DNA from: a virus
Length of the DNA stretch: 40,480 bases
IMG/VR virus record: IMGVR_UViG_3300034407_003474
Location: 1 to 40,480 of that record
Reading direction: 5' to 3' (one strand)
Part shown: positions 1 through 6,774 of the stretch, piece by piece
Position numbering within the stretch: the first letter of the stretch is position 1
Layout: the number at the start of each line of letters is the position of its first letter
Notes under the pieces: model-generated
The model's database searches: none
What the model was told of the DNA's origin: nothing
The model's input: only the letters and a program-made list of their open reading frames with translations
Program-made: the position numbers and the translations under genes

Positions 1-243
1 CGTGGAACCACAAATGGAGACGGCTACCAGAACGAAGATGTCTACATAGCGTCGGCAGCAGCGCGCTATGGGTTCGAGATGTTTTCAGCCGCCCTCACCG
101 AAGCCCGCGCACAAGGGGCAGCGGAAGAACGTGAGAGGCTGGCGGATGCGGCATTGGAAGTCGAGTGCCCAACCCGCGAAGATGAATTCATCACTTGGGT
201 TATCGCCAGTGAATGGCTCCGCTCTAATACAGGAGAAGGGTGA
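1..243 (+). CDS. C-terminal part of an unknown protein
   Basis: The frame is open from the first base to a TGA at 241-243 and gives about 80 residues, so the gene starts outside the window. The sequence is acidic with an alanine- and glutamate-rich helical stretch in the middle. I recognise no family. The stop overlaps the ATG of the next gene (TGATG), so the two are probably translationally coupled in one plus-strand operon leading towards the recombinase. It is likely a phage gene, judged only from its position. Confidence 0.6.
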   Translation, partial: RGTTNGDGYQNEDVYIASAAARYGFEMFSAALTEARAQGAAEERERLADAALEVECPTREDEFITWVIASEWLRSNTGEG

Positions 244-581
244 TGGGCTTTTTGTTTGCCTTGCTGGCCGTCGGTGTCGGGTCCCTGCTTATTTGGTGGC
301 TTGAATTTCGGCCATTGCCTGCAGTCGCACCTCGCCAAAACGCAATTCTTAGCCTCAAGGAGCGCAGGCGGTTGAAGCGGCGAGCGCGCGTGCAACACAT
401 GCTCAAGAATGTCATCCGGGACAACCTATACTGTATCCGGGACGGCTCCCGCGTGACCGTCGACAACTGCACGGGCTGGGACGAGGACGGAAACGTCTGG
501 TGTGACTGCAACGGTCAGACGCCGCTCGTGGAAAGAGATCACTTGTTCCGCTCCCACAAGGGTCAACACCATGACCAGTAA
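243..581 (+). CDS. Small membrane protein, unknown function
   Basis: This protein of about 112 residues begins with a hydrophobic segment (residues 3-20, MGFLFALLAVGVGSLLIWW), followed by a strongly basic stretch (about 40-50) and an acidic, cysteine-containing C-terminal half. One N-terminal membrane span with the rest cytoplasmic fits the positive-inside rule. I chose the ATG at 243, which overlaps the upstream stop; a GTG at 240 is the alternative. The C-terminus overlaps the start of the next gene at 571, as expected in a compact phage operon. No family is recognised. Confidence 0.6.
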   Translation: MGFLFALLAVGVGSLLIWWLEFRPLPAVAPRQNAILSLKERRRLKRRARVQHMLKNVIRDNLYCIRDGSRVTVDNCTGWDEDGNVWCDCNGQTPLVERDHLFRSHKGQHHDQ

Positions 582-1350
582 TGAAGAGAATGATGTGGCT
601 CGCGAAGCTCGCTCCGTTGCCTGCGCTGACGCTCCGGGCCGGTCTGACTCGGAAATGACGGCACTTATCATGGCGGACCTGCGGCGAAAGGCGCGCCACC
701 TGATCGCGGCCGAGGAGCTTCTTCTTAACAATATATCATGGCGGGGAAAGCGGCGGACAGACTTCTGGACGCTCACGCCGAACGCCAGCAGCGGGTTCGC
801 AACGGTAGGATACGAGGTCAAGGTTTCGCGGTCGGACTATCGCCGAGACAGCCTCGAAAAGCAGAAGCACGCCCTGCGGTATTCCAACCGGTTTTACTAC
901 CTCGTCCCGACCGGGCTTGTGACGAAAGACGAGTGCCCGGAATGGGCTGGTCTGATCTGGTGGACGCCACCGGAACAGCGTGACAGCCCCTATCAGGACC
1001 CGTTCAGTTACCGCAAGCGAGCGCCACAACGCGACAAAGAAGAGCCTGACTGGCTGTTCATTTCAACGCTGCTGCGGTCCGCGAGGGTCGAGAGAGATGA
1101 TCCGTTTGGCATCATAGCGGCCCGCAGCGAGAGCGAGGACACGCAGGCGAAGGCCACCCCCACACAAGAGGACGTAGATGCTCTGGTGAAGGCGGCGCGC
1201 CGTCTGCTGACGGCCACCGTGCTTGATGCCGGGTTCGATAGCGACAATCCGGGAGGCCCTGTAGCTGACCCGCTCCCCGGCCATACACGTCTGTCCTTTG
1301 GATTGGTCGGACAAGCCCATGCCGCCCTCACCCCATTCCAGAAAGGCTGA
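571..1350 (+). CDS. MmcB-like PD-(D/E)XK protein
   Basis: A 259-residue protein. Residues about 30-115 resemble the MmcB/DUF1052 group of the PD-(D/E)XK nuclease fold: an N-terminal helix, then TDFWTLTP, then YEVKVSRSDYRRD, which holds the E-x-K pair (E82, K84), then YSNRFYYLVP, typical of the family strand after the catalytic motif. MmcB-type proteins are linked to DNA repair and damage tolerance in alphaproteobacteria. In a phage this could be a nuclease or DNA-binding accessory. The C-terminal half (about 130-259) is low in recognisable features. I chose ATG 571, overlapping the upstream stop, over a longer start at 502 that would overlap the upstream gene heavily. Family assignment is moderate and activity is not established. 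Confidence 0.7.
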   Translation: MTSNEENDVAREARSVACADAPGRSDSEMTALIMADLRRKARHLIAAEELLLNNISWRGKRRTDFWTLTPNASSGFATVGYEVKVSRSDYRRDSLEKQKHALRYSNRFYYLVPTGLVTKDECPEWAGLIWWTPPEQRDSPYQDPFSYRKRAPQRDKEEPDWLFISTLLRSARVERDDPFGIIAARSESEDTQAKATPTQEDVDALVKAARRLLTATVLDAGFDSDNPGGPVADPLPGHTRLSFGLVGQAHAALTPFQKG

Positions 1351-1489
1351 CCGATCGCCGCGCGCCGCGCCTCCAAGCCCAAGAAGGCTATCCCGATCCC
1401 CGCTGGCATGACGTCGGCGGAGGCGGAGGTCGTGCGCGCGCTTGCCAGACTCGCGGCGGAGCGCCAACATGCCCGCCGATGAGGGATGC

Positions 1490-3124
1490 ATGACCGCCGC
1501 AATTTACGCGCGCTTCTCGTCTGATTTGCAGACCGAGAAGTCTATCGAGGATCAGGTCGCGCGATGCCAGGCTATCGCTATGGCTGAGGGGCTGGGCTTG
1601 TGCCGGGTCTTCTCCGATAGCGCCCTGTCCGGCGCGTCAATGGGCAACCGGCCCGGCCTTCATTCACTGCTTGAGGCGATACGGGATGGCCGGGTCACGG
1701 CGCTGGTCACAGAATCCCTCGACCGCATATCGCGCAATCAGGCTGATCTGCATACTGTCGTCCAGACCGCTCAATATCGTGGCGTCCGGCTGATAACTGC
1801 CAGTGATGGCGAGATCATGCAGGGCAGCCAGGGCGAGATCATGGTCGGCCTGCGCGGCATTGTCGGGGCCATGTATCTCAAAGACCTTGCCGACAAGACA
1901 CGGCGCGGACTGGAAGGCGTCGCCCGCTCCGGCCGCATACCCGGCGGGCTGTGCTATGGATACCGGGCCGTGCCGGGTGAGGTGCGCGGCCTGCGCGAGA
2001 TTGACGAGGGCGAGGCTGAAGTCGTCCGGCGCATCTACACCGAATACGATGATGGCCGTTCACCACGCGAAATCATGAAGGCCCTGATCGCCGAAGGTGT
2101 CCCCGGTCCGCGCGGCAAGCGGTGGGGCCTGTCGACCCTTCTCGGCAACGCCAAGCGCCTCAACGGCATTCTCTGCAACCCGCTCTATCGAGGCGAGCTT
2201 GTCTTCAATCGACAGCGCAAGGTGAAGAACCCGGAAACCGGCCGGGCGAAGATGGCCCCGAACCCGCCGGAGATGTGGCAGCGCTATGAGATGCCAGAGC
2301 TGGCCATCGTGCCGGCCGATCTATGGTCGCGCGTCCACGCCAGACGATTGGCAGGCGCCAGCACACGCCCTGAATATCAGCGCAAGCCGAAACGTGTCCT
2401 GTCCGGGCTGATGCGGTGCGGGGCTTGTGGCGGCCCATTTGGCTATGTCGCACAAGGCCCGCGCTATGGCTGCACGACGCGGCGCAACACGGGGGATTGC
2501 AGCAACAGCCGAACCATTCGGGCCGAGCGGCTTGAGGGTCGCGTTCTGGCCGGGTTGCGCGAACGCGCGCTGGCACCGGAGGCGGTCGAGTATGCCGTCG
2601 CCTGCTATCGCGAGCGGATGGAGGAATTGGAAGGGAAAAAAATCAGGGATCATGCCCGGCTCGAACGCGAGCTCGCGAAGTGTGAAGCGACCGTCCAACA
2701 GGCCCGCAAGATGTTGCGGGCTGGATCCCTGACTGAGTGGATGGTCGACGAGGCCAACGCGGCAGAATTGCGCGCGAAGGAAATCCGGGCAGAACTCGAA
2801 GAGGCTGACGCCCCGTCCGTCGTCCGGCTACACCCCGAGGCAGCGGGCCAATATCGTGCGCTGGTCGAGGAAATGAATACCGCCCTTGCGACTGGCGATG
2901 AGTTTGACTCACGCAGCAAGGCGGTCGCCGCGATCCGAAACCTGATCACGGCCATTATCGTAAGCCCCGGCGAAAAACGGGGCGAAGTTTATGTCGATGT
3001 TGAAGGGGATCTCGCCGCCCTCCTAGATAACCAGGAGGGCGGACGAGATGCGGTAACGCTGGGTGCGGGGGTAGGATTTGGTCGCTACCGCAACACTCTG
3101 CCCTTCAAGGTCATAGCCGGCTGA
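1490..3124 (+). CDS. Large serine recombinase, probable phage integrase
   Basis: A 544-residue serine recombinase. The N-terminal resolvase domain (about 1-150) starts with IYARFSSDLQTEKSIEDQ, where one of the two serines (S10/S11) is the nucleophile, and contains the TESLDRISRNQADL active-site region. A recombinase domain follows (about 160-270, including the GYRAV region). Next come a zinc ribbon near residues 310-350 (MRCGACGG and YGCTTRRNTGDCSNS) and a charged coiled coil (about 380-450) that in large serine integrases controls synapsis and directionality. The start at ATG 1490 has GAGGG five bases upstream; an in-frame ATG at 1469 is possible. Large serine integrases recombine attP with attB without host factors, and a separate directionality factor reverses them; I do not see one here. 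The gene converges on the late operon and lies far from the right prophage end near 40.27 kb. Confidence 0.93.
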   Translation: MTAAIYARFSSDLQTEKSIEDQVARCQAIAMAEGLGLCRVFSDSALSGASMGNRPGLHSLLEAIRDGRVTALVTESLDRISRNQADLHTVVQTAQYRGVRLITASDGEIMQGSQGEIMVGLRGIVGAMYLKDLADKTRRGLEGVARSGRIPGGLCYGYRAVPGEVRGLREIDEGEAEVVRRIYTEYDDGRSPREIMKALIAEGVPGPRGKRWGLSTLLGNAKRLNGILCNPLYRGELVFNRQRKVKNPETGRAKMAPNPPEMWQRYEMPELAIVPADLWSRVHARRLAGASTRPEYQRKPKRVLSGLMRCGACGGPFGYVAQGPRYGCTTRRNTGDCSNSRTIRAERLEGRVLAGLRERALAPEAVEYAVACYRERMEELEGKKIRDHARLERELAKCEATVQQARKMLRAGSLTEWMVDEANAAELRAKEIRAELEEADAPSVVRLHPEAAGQYRALVEEMNTALATGDEFDSRSKAVAAIRNLITAIIVSPGEKRGEVYVDVEGDLAALLDNQEGGRDAVTLGAGVGFGRYRNTLPFKVIAG

Positions 3125-3139
3125 CCATGAAAGAGCGAA

Positions 3140-3394
3140 ATGAATCTCAAATCTAAAGCCGGGGCCATCGCCCTGGGACTGGTCGCGCTGATCATCATCA
3201 GCCTCGTCGCCATCTCGCAGATTGGCGGAAATTCCGCACTGATCGAAAGCGAGCCCTACACGCTGACCTGCAACGGCCACCGGATCGAGACGACCCATCA
3301 CTATTGGGATGAGGGCTCATATTGGTTCCGGCTGGAAGACGGGACATATGAGCCGGTCGGGCGGGGCGTTCGGTGCTTGCGCGAGGAGCGTTGA
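3140..3394 (+). CDS. Small single-span membrane protein
   Basis: An 84-residue protein. Residues 1-5 are polar with lysines, residues 7-27 form one strong hydrophobic segment, and the remainder (about 30-84) is hydrophilic with two cysteines. By the positive-inside rule the tail would lie in the periplasm, where the cysteines could pair. It starts 15 bases after the recombinase stop and is probably cotranscribed with it. Small envelope proteins next to an integrase are often lysogenic-conversion or exclusion factors, but nothing here proves that. No family is recognised. Confidence 0.6.
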   Translation: MNLKSKAGAIALGLVALIIISLVAISQIGGNSALIESEPYTLTCNGHRIETTHHYWDEGSYWFRLEDGTYEPVGRGVRCLREER

Positions 3395-3466
3395 TCCGCT
3401 TCCCTTGCCTGCTTGGTTCTGGTAGGTATTGGGCGTCCCCGCTCTGCACTGCATCGGGCTTTAAGA

Positions 3467-3503
3467 CCTAGCTTGCTAGGCCGGGTGGGTTGATCACCAC
3501 CCG
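3467..3503 (+). terminator. Two adjacent hairpins after the integrase operon
   Basis: A short hairpin (CCTAGC / GCTAGG, about 3468-3480) is followed directly by a 7-bp hairpin (3482-3488 CGGGTGG with 3497-3503 CCACCCG, loop GTTGATCA). They lie 70-110 bases after the last plus-strand stop. No good T-run follows, so they may not be an intrinsic terminator. They may be the first elements of the structured region that follows. Confidence 0.35.
3488..3498 (+). repeat. Hairpin-loop motif GGTTGATCACC, copy 1
   Basis: An 11-base motif that forms the top of the hairpin at 3482-3503. The same 11 bases recur at 3782-3792, again inside a GC-rich stem. The central TGATCA is self-complementary, so two such loops could pair with each other. 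Confidence 0.5.
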
Positions 3504-3594
3504 CTGAAATTCATCGGGTGCGGTTTTCCGTATCCCCTGCCCTGTAGTCTTCTGGAATGCGGGCGACAGTTTCGCCAGAGATGGCGTAAAGAGA

Positions 3595-3657
3595 GTGGAA
3601 GGTTGGGGGTTCGAATCCCTCCCGTTTCGGCGGTAGCTCAATGGTAAGAGCGTCCAC
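3595..3657 (+). other. Circularly permuted tRNA-like core
   Basis: Read in tRNA order but starting at the anticodon stem, every segment has standard length. 3595-3599 GTGGA acts as the 3' strand of the anticodon stem. 3600-3604 is a 5-nt variable loop. 3605-3621 is a T-arm (GGGGG, TTCGAAT, CCCTC). 3622-3624 CCG pairs with 3631-3633 CGG as a 3-bp acceptor remnant capped by TTTCGG. 3634-3635 is T8-A9. 3636-3651 is a D-arm (GCTC, AATGGTAA, GAGC), then G26. 3653-3657 TCCAC pairs perfectly with 3595-3599. There is no full acceptor stem and no CCA, so it cannot be charged as it stands. It may be an elbow module inside a larger RNA or a decayed tRNA fusion. Confidence 0.5.
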
Positions 3658-3693
3658 ACCCCGAGATGCTGGCATCGAAGCCAGCCCGAACGG

Positions 3694-3760
3694 TCGAGTT
3701 CGCTACTCGATTAATGCCGGGCATTTGCGCGGTCGGTAGCTCAAGAGGTAGAGCGCGGTT
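3694..3760 (+). other. Second, weaker T-arm/D-arm pair
   Basis: A T-arm-like hairpin (TCGAG, loop TTCGCTA, CTCGA at 3694-3710) is followed by a small hairpin (AATGC, CGG, GCATT at 3713-3725). A D-arm-like sequence then follows at 3737-3754 (TA, GCTC, AAGAGGTA, GAGC). The order repeats that of the better module just upstream. Here the T-loop lacks the usual A58, the linker is longer, and the closing stem pairs only partly (3756-3758 with 3686-3688). It is probably a degenerate relative or a coincidence. Confidence 0.25.
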
Positions 3761-3781
3761 TGAGGTTGACGGGCGGCAAGG

Positions 3782-3792
3782 GGTTGATCACC
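3782..3792 (+). repeat. Hairpin-loop motif GGTTGATCACC, copy 2
   Basis: An exact second copy of the motif at 3488-3498. It lies inside the loop of the 8-bp stem 3770-3777/3796-3803. Presentation of the same self-complementary TGATCA in two loops suggests an RNA tertiary contact rather than a protein-coding repeat. Confidence 0.5.
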
Positions 3793-4143
3793 GGAGCCGC
3801 CCGACAGCCGACAGGAGACACGCCCGAACGGGCAACAGAATTGGGTGGGACACCACGCGGAGCGCTTGAAAGGTCGTGACACAAAGAGCGCCGAAACGGC
3901 CCCCTGATGCGATCCCACCCAATACACACACCGGAGAGAATGCGAACCGGCCACATAACCGGCCATCAGTGCCTCATATGGCACCATGCCGGGGATAACC
4001 GGACAGAAATTCCTTGCAGATCGGGATCAGCACTCCCGCATTTCACGATTGCCACGATCCGCGCCCGGCCTGCGGGACTATCCCAACCCGCCGCCGCCAC
4101 TTCGCCCTCTGCCGGGCATAGCGCCACTGCTTGAAGCGATTGA

Positions 4144-5241
4144 TCAGGCGGCGCATTGCTGGTCGCCGTAGCGGTCCAGAACTTCCAGCATATCGAACCA
4201 CTTCTCCGATATGACCTGCCCGCCCTGAATGCTCAATTCCATCACGCCATAATCCCAGCCGGTTGTAGACAGCTTGGCGTAGTCCTCTACATGGCCGAAG
4301 GGGAGCGCGCAGCCGACATTGACCACCTTGATTTGATTGATGGGGCCGATCTTGGGAACCGACTTCACCACCTTCTTGTGCGTGTGTCCGTAGACGATGG
4401 AAAACGTCGCATCATTGCCGATCTGGTTCTCAGGGTTCTTGCCGCCATAGGGGCGGCCCATGATGTTGAGCGGGACATGCGTGAAGCCCACGCCGTCGAT
4501 GAACAGGAATTCGCCAAAACGCCGGGTCTGCCAGCGGTACTGCTCGAACATCTCCAGCAAGCGGCGATACATGCCGCCTTCCATAACTGGGTGCAGGTTT
4601 TCATAGACCCGAACCCGGTCTTCATGGTTGCCCAGCGGGATATGAAGGTCACAGCGGTAGGTGTCCAGTCCCCGCTGAAACGCCATCAGGGCCATCCGGC
4701 ATGACGCCATGTCATCCTCGAATGAGGGCAGCGCCCGGCCTGCAATCGTGCTGCGGTCTTCATGGCGGCTTACACTGTCCCAGGTGCCGAAGTCCCCGAT
4801 CTGCACCACACGGTCAACCTTGCGCTCTGCGGCCATGCGCCCGAATGCCTCAAAGCGCGCCTTGTCCGGGTGGCGCGGGTCATCATGGGCATCCCCAATG
4901 ACCAGCACACGGATCGGCTCGCCCTCGCGTTCCCTGACGCTTTCAGGTATCGGGTCTCGAGCATTCGGGCTGTGCTTGGTTCCCTTCGACTGCTGATATT
5001 GCGGTGCGCGCCAGAGGGACCAGTCAGGCTCTAGCCCGTATCGTTCGCGGGCCACGGTGAGGCGGGTGCAGAAGCTTTTCGGTGACAACCCGCTTTGTTT
5101 TTGTAAGCGCTTGCCTGCCTCCGTTATTGCCGCCATGCCAGCGCGCGGTGTGGAGGGTGGCGCAAAGCCCTCTTTCAGACAATCCTCGACCAGCGAGACG
5201 GCATTTTGCGCCTGCTCTTGTGAGAGTGGCTTTGCAGGCAT
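4144..5241 (-). CDS. Calcineurin-like metallophosphoesterase
   Basis: A 365-residue protein. The metallophosphoesterase signature is complete: GDAHD (116-120), GDFGTWD (149-155), GNHED (204-208) and GHTHKK (285-290), all binding a two-metal centre that cleaves phosphomono- or diesters. Residues 1-80 form a separate helical region that looks like a small DNA-binding or oligomerisation domain (LSQEQAQNAV, then TEAGKRLQKQSGLSPKSF), so the enzyme may act on nucleic acid. The ATG at 5241 overlaps the stop of the o-spanin gene (TGATG); a TTG at 5244 is an alternative. It is the last gene of the late operon, just before the structured non-coding region. The substrate is unknown. Confidence 0.85.
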   Translation of the reverse strand: MPAKPLSQEQAQNAVSLVEDCLKEGFAPPSTPRAGMAAITEAGKRLQKQSGLSPKSFCTRLTVARERYGLEPDWSLWRAPQYQQSKGTKHSPNARDPIPESVREREGEPIRVLVIGDAHDDPRHPDKARFEAFGRMAAERKVDRVVQIGDFGTWDSVSRHEDRSTIAGRALPSFEDDMASCRMALMAFQRGLDTYRCDLHIPLGNHEDRVRVYENLHPVMEGGMYRRLLEMFEQYRWQTRRFGEFLFIDGVGFTHVPLNIMGRPYGGKNPENQIGNDATFSIVYGHTHKKVVKSVPKIGPINQIKVVNVGCALPFGHVEDYAKLSTTGWDYGVMELSIQGGQVISEKWFDMLEVLDRYGDQQCAA

Positions 5242-5582
5242 CAATCGCCCTCCTGACTGGAGACCAGATCAGCGCAGCGTTCCCGCGCGATAGCCACCAG
5301 AGCCCAGCCACGATCACCCCACGCGCCAACATCTTCGACCCAGCCGAAATAGCGCAGGGCCGGGCCGTAAAGCGGGCTCGATTTGGGAGGGCGGATCATG
5401 CCGGCATCATCGGGAATGGCAGGCTTAGGGTCGCTCGCCGCGCAAATCCGGGGGTCCATCCGAACCGGTTCCGGCTGCGGGGCTTGACCGATCGCTCGCA
5501 GTCCCGTGCAGCTCGCGAGCAGACACGAAGTCATAACCAGGGCAAAGGCCGCTCTGCGGCTCGCTGATAGGCGTCTCGTCAT
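5241..5582 (-). CDS. o-spanin, Rz1-like outer membrane lipoprotein
   Basis: A 113-residue lipoprotein. Residues 1-25 form a signal peptide: basic MTRRLSASRR, a hydrophobic core, then lipobox LLASC with the acylated cysteine at 25. The mature part is proline-rich at first (QAPQPEP), as in Rz1-type spanins. The start codon at 5582 lies inside the i-spanin gene in another frame, giving an overlap of about 160 bases, a known arrangement for Rz/Rz1 pairs. The o-spanin joins the i-spanin across the periplasm and fuses the two membranes in the last step of lysis. A longer frame open to 5738 has no signal peptide and was not chosen. Confidence 0.75.
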   Translation of the reverse strand: MTRRLSASRRAAFALVMTSCLLASCTGLRAIGQAPQPEPVRMDPRICAASDPKPAIPDDAGMIRPPKSSPLYGPALRYFGWVEDVGAWGDRGWALVAIARERCADLVSSQEGD

Positions 5583-5886
5583 TTTGCGGCTCCTGTGTCC
5601 CGGCCCGGTCAAATCGTGTCTGCCGGGCGTCCCTGCGCTCAATTTCGGCCATCCAGTAGTTCCGCTCGGCTTCGACAGCGGCAAGGCACTGCATGCCCTC
5701 TTCATCGCGGCGGGTTTCGGACGTGTCGAAACTCTCACGATGGGCTTTCAGATCGGCCTGTGCCTGGCGAAGGTCTGCCCGGACTTCCAGATAGGACGGA
5801 AGAACAAACGGCACGCCAATGAAGGTCAGCCAGAGAATGCCAGCCGCGGCGCCGGCCGAGGCGATGCCCACAATGCGCCAAATCAT
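5425..5886 (-). CDS. i-spanin, Rz-like inner membrane protein
   Basis: A 153-residue protein with one N-terminal membrane span (about residues 4-29), followed by a charged helical region likely to form a coiled coil (about 33-75, rich in E, R, A and Q) and a proline- and polar-rich tail. This is the layout of Rz-type i-spanins, which anchor in the inner membrane and pair with the o-spanin. Its ATG overlaps the endolysin stop (ATGA). The position directly after the endolysin and the overlapping lipoprotein gene support the call more than sequence similarity does. Confidence 0.72.
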   Translation of the reverse strand: MIWRIVGIASAGAAAGILWLTFIGVPFVLPSYLEVRADLRQAQADLKAHRESFDTSETRRDEEGMQCLAAVEAERNYWMAEIERRDARQTRFDRAGTQEPQNDETPISEPQSGLCPGYDFVSARELHGTASDRSSPAAGTGSDGPPDLRGERP

Positions 5887-6452
5887 GCCTCGCCCTCCGT
5901 CACCCGGCCGCCCTCGATGACACGCTGGCCATGCCCACCCTCGCCTGGCTGGCGCCGGGCACCGAGCAGGCGATAGGCCGGGATCTTGACGATCGACACC
6001 TCATCGCCCTGATTGCCGCCCAGGACGTGATAGAACTCACCGTCCGCGCTCTCGCCGACATACAGGCCGACATGCCCGCTTTTGCCGGCAGGATCGCCGC
6101 GCCAGAACACCAGCACATCGCCGAGGCCGGCATCGCCATCCTCGACCTGATCGCCCCAGTGCAGCCACTCGCGAGCGGCCAGGCACTTGTTGAACGCCTG
6201 AGCCCCGGCGCGGACCGCACAGACCGCGGTGAAAAGCCCGCACCACGGCACCGAGTCCTCGGTATAGAAATCAGCCAGCCAGGCGCCGACATTGTCCGAT
6301 GCCGCGACCTCTTCGGCCCAGCCCAGAATAACCGGGTTGTTCGCCATACCGGCCAGCTCTTCGACGCCATAGAGGTTCACCGCCTGGCGAAGCATGGGCG
6401 AGCCGGTCCCGCGATACAGGAAGGTGTAGGGCTTGCGCAGGAGCTTATCCAT
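5883..6452 (-). CDS. Endolysin, NlpC/P60-like (TIGR02594-type) peptidoglycan hydrolase
   Basis: A 189-residue protein. The middle part matches the TIGR02594 pattern of cysteine peptidoglycan hydrolases: SVPWCGLFTA with the putative catalytic Cys71, GDVLVFWRG (111-119), SGHVGLYVG with His127, and GGNQGDEV (145-152). No signal peptide is visible, so export would depend on the holin. It sits between the holin (overlap of 8 bases) and the spanins (overlap of 4 bases), giving a complete lysis cassette. The cleaved bond is probably a peptide link in the peptidoglycan stem; this is inferred from the family. Confidence 0.8.
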   Translation of the reverse strand: MDKLLRKPYTFLYRGTGSPMLRQAVNLYGVEELAGMANNPVILGWAEEVAASDNVGAWLADFYTEDSVPWCGLFTAVCAVRAGAQAFNKCLAAREWLHWGDQVEDGDAGLGDVLVFWRGDPAGKSGHVGLYVGESADGEFYHVLGGNQGDEVSIVKIPAYRLLGARRQPGEGGHGQRVIEGGRVTEGEA

Positions 6453-6774
6453 CAGAGTCGCCCTCCGATCTCATCGACCGGATTTCCGCTATGGCTTCGG
6501 CAATCGTCTTGCCTTGCAGTTTCGCCACCGTGGGCGGGCCGCACACGGCTCCGAGCAAGACCGCGACCCATTCGGTCCAGTCTGGCAGAAACGGCGCTTG
6601 GTGCGCGGTGATGCCCGCAACGATGCCGAACACGAACATTCCAAGCAGATACGGGATGGAGCGCTGCGCACCGGGAATGACCAGGATGGCGGCCGGCGTC
6701 ACGAGCGCCGAAATCACAGCCATGGTGATGATGTCCGCAAACAGGCCGGACAAGCGATGCCAAAGGTCAGCCAT
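6445..6774 (-). CDS. Holin-like membrane protein
   Basis: A 109-residue protein with about three hydrophobic segments (roughly 12-33, 41-59 and 67-83) and a charged C-terminal tail (RSMRSEGDSDG). Size, topology and position directly before the endolysin fit a phage holin that forms inner-membrane lesions. Its end overlaps the endolysin start by 8 bases. The neighbour at 6775-7203 is also a small membrane protein, so which one is holin and which antiholin is open. Confidence 0.7.
   Translation of the reverse strand: MADLWHRLSGLFADIITMAVISALVTPAAILVIPGAQRSIPYLLGMFVFGIVAGITAHQAPFLPDWTEWVAVLLGAVCGPPTVAKLQGKTIAEAIAEIRSMRSEGDSDG

Larger units (their letters stand above)
3480..3990 (+). ncRNA. Candidate large structured non-coding RNA
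   Basis: No credible gene lies between 3395 and 4143, yet the stretch is full of stems. The clearest are 3482-3488/3497-3503; 3562-3566/3572-3576; 3668-3673/3680-3685; 3713-3717/3721-3725; 3770-3777/3796-3803 (8 bp); 3822-3825/3830-3833 with a GAAC loop; 3840-3850/3913-3923 (11 bp, perfect, enclosing about 60 bases); 3890-3893/3897-3900; and 3969-3973/3980-3984. A tRNA-like module sits at 3595-3657. The T-loop and D-loop consensus sequences are on the plus strand, which suggests a plus-strand RNA. Phages can carry large ornate RNAs such as GOLLD and ROOL near tRNA genes; I do not recognise either consensus here. The ends, the promoter and expression itself are unknown. Confidence 0.4.

Noticed and set aside
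1408-1482. 24-residue frame just before the recombinase
   Set aside because: It has no clear ribosome site and no recognisable content; it could be a leader peptide but cannot be supported.
3468-3659. Minus-strand frame of 63 residues across the tRNA-like region
   Set aside because: Its composition is that of translated tRNA and non-coding sequence, it has no ribosome site, and the structured RNA on the other strand explains the conservation better.
3600-3660. attP made from a tRNA 3' end
   Set aside because: The order of T-arm and D-arm and the perfect closing stem do not fit a simple tRNA fragment, and the phage-host junction is seen near 40.27 kb instead.
5583-5738. Longer start for the o-spanin
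   Set aside because: It would bury the lipoprotein signal peptide inside the protein.
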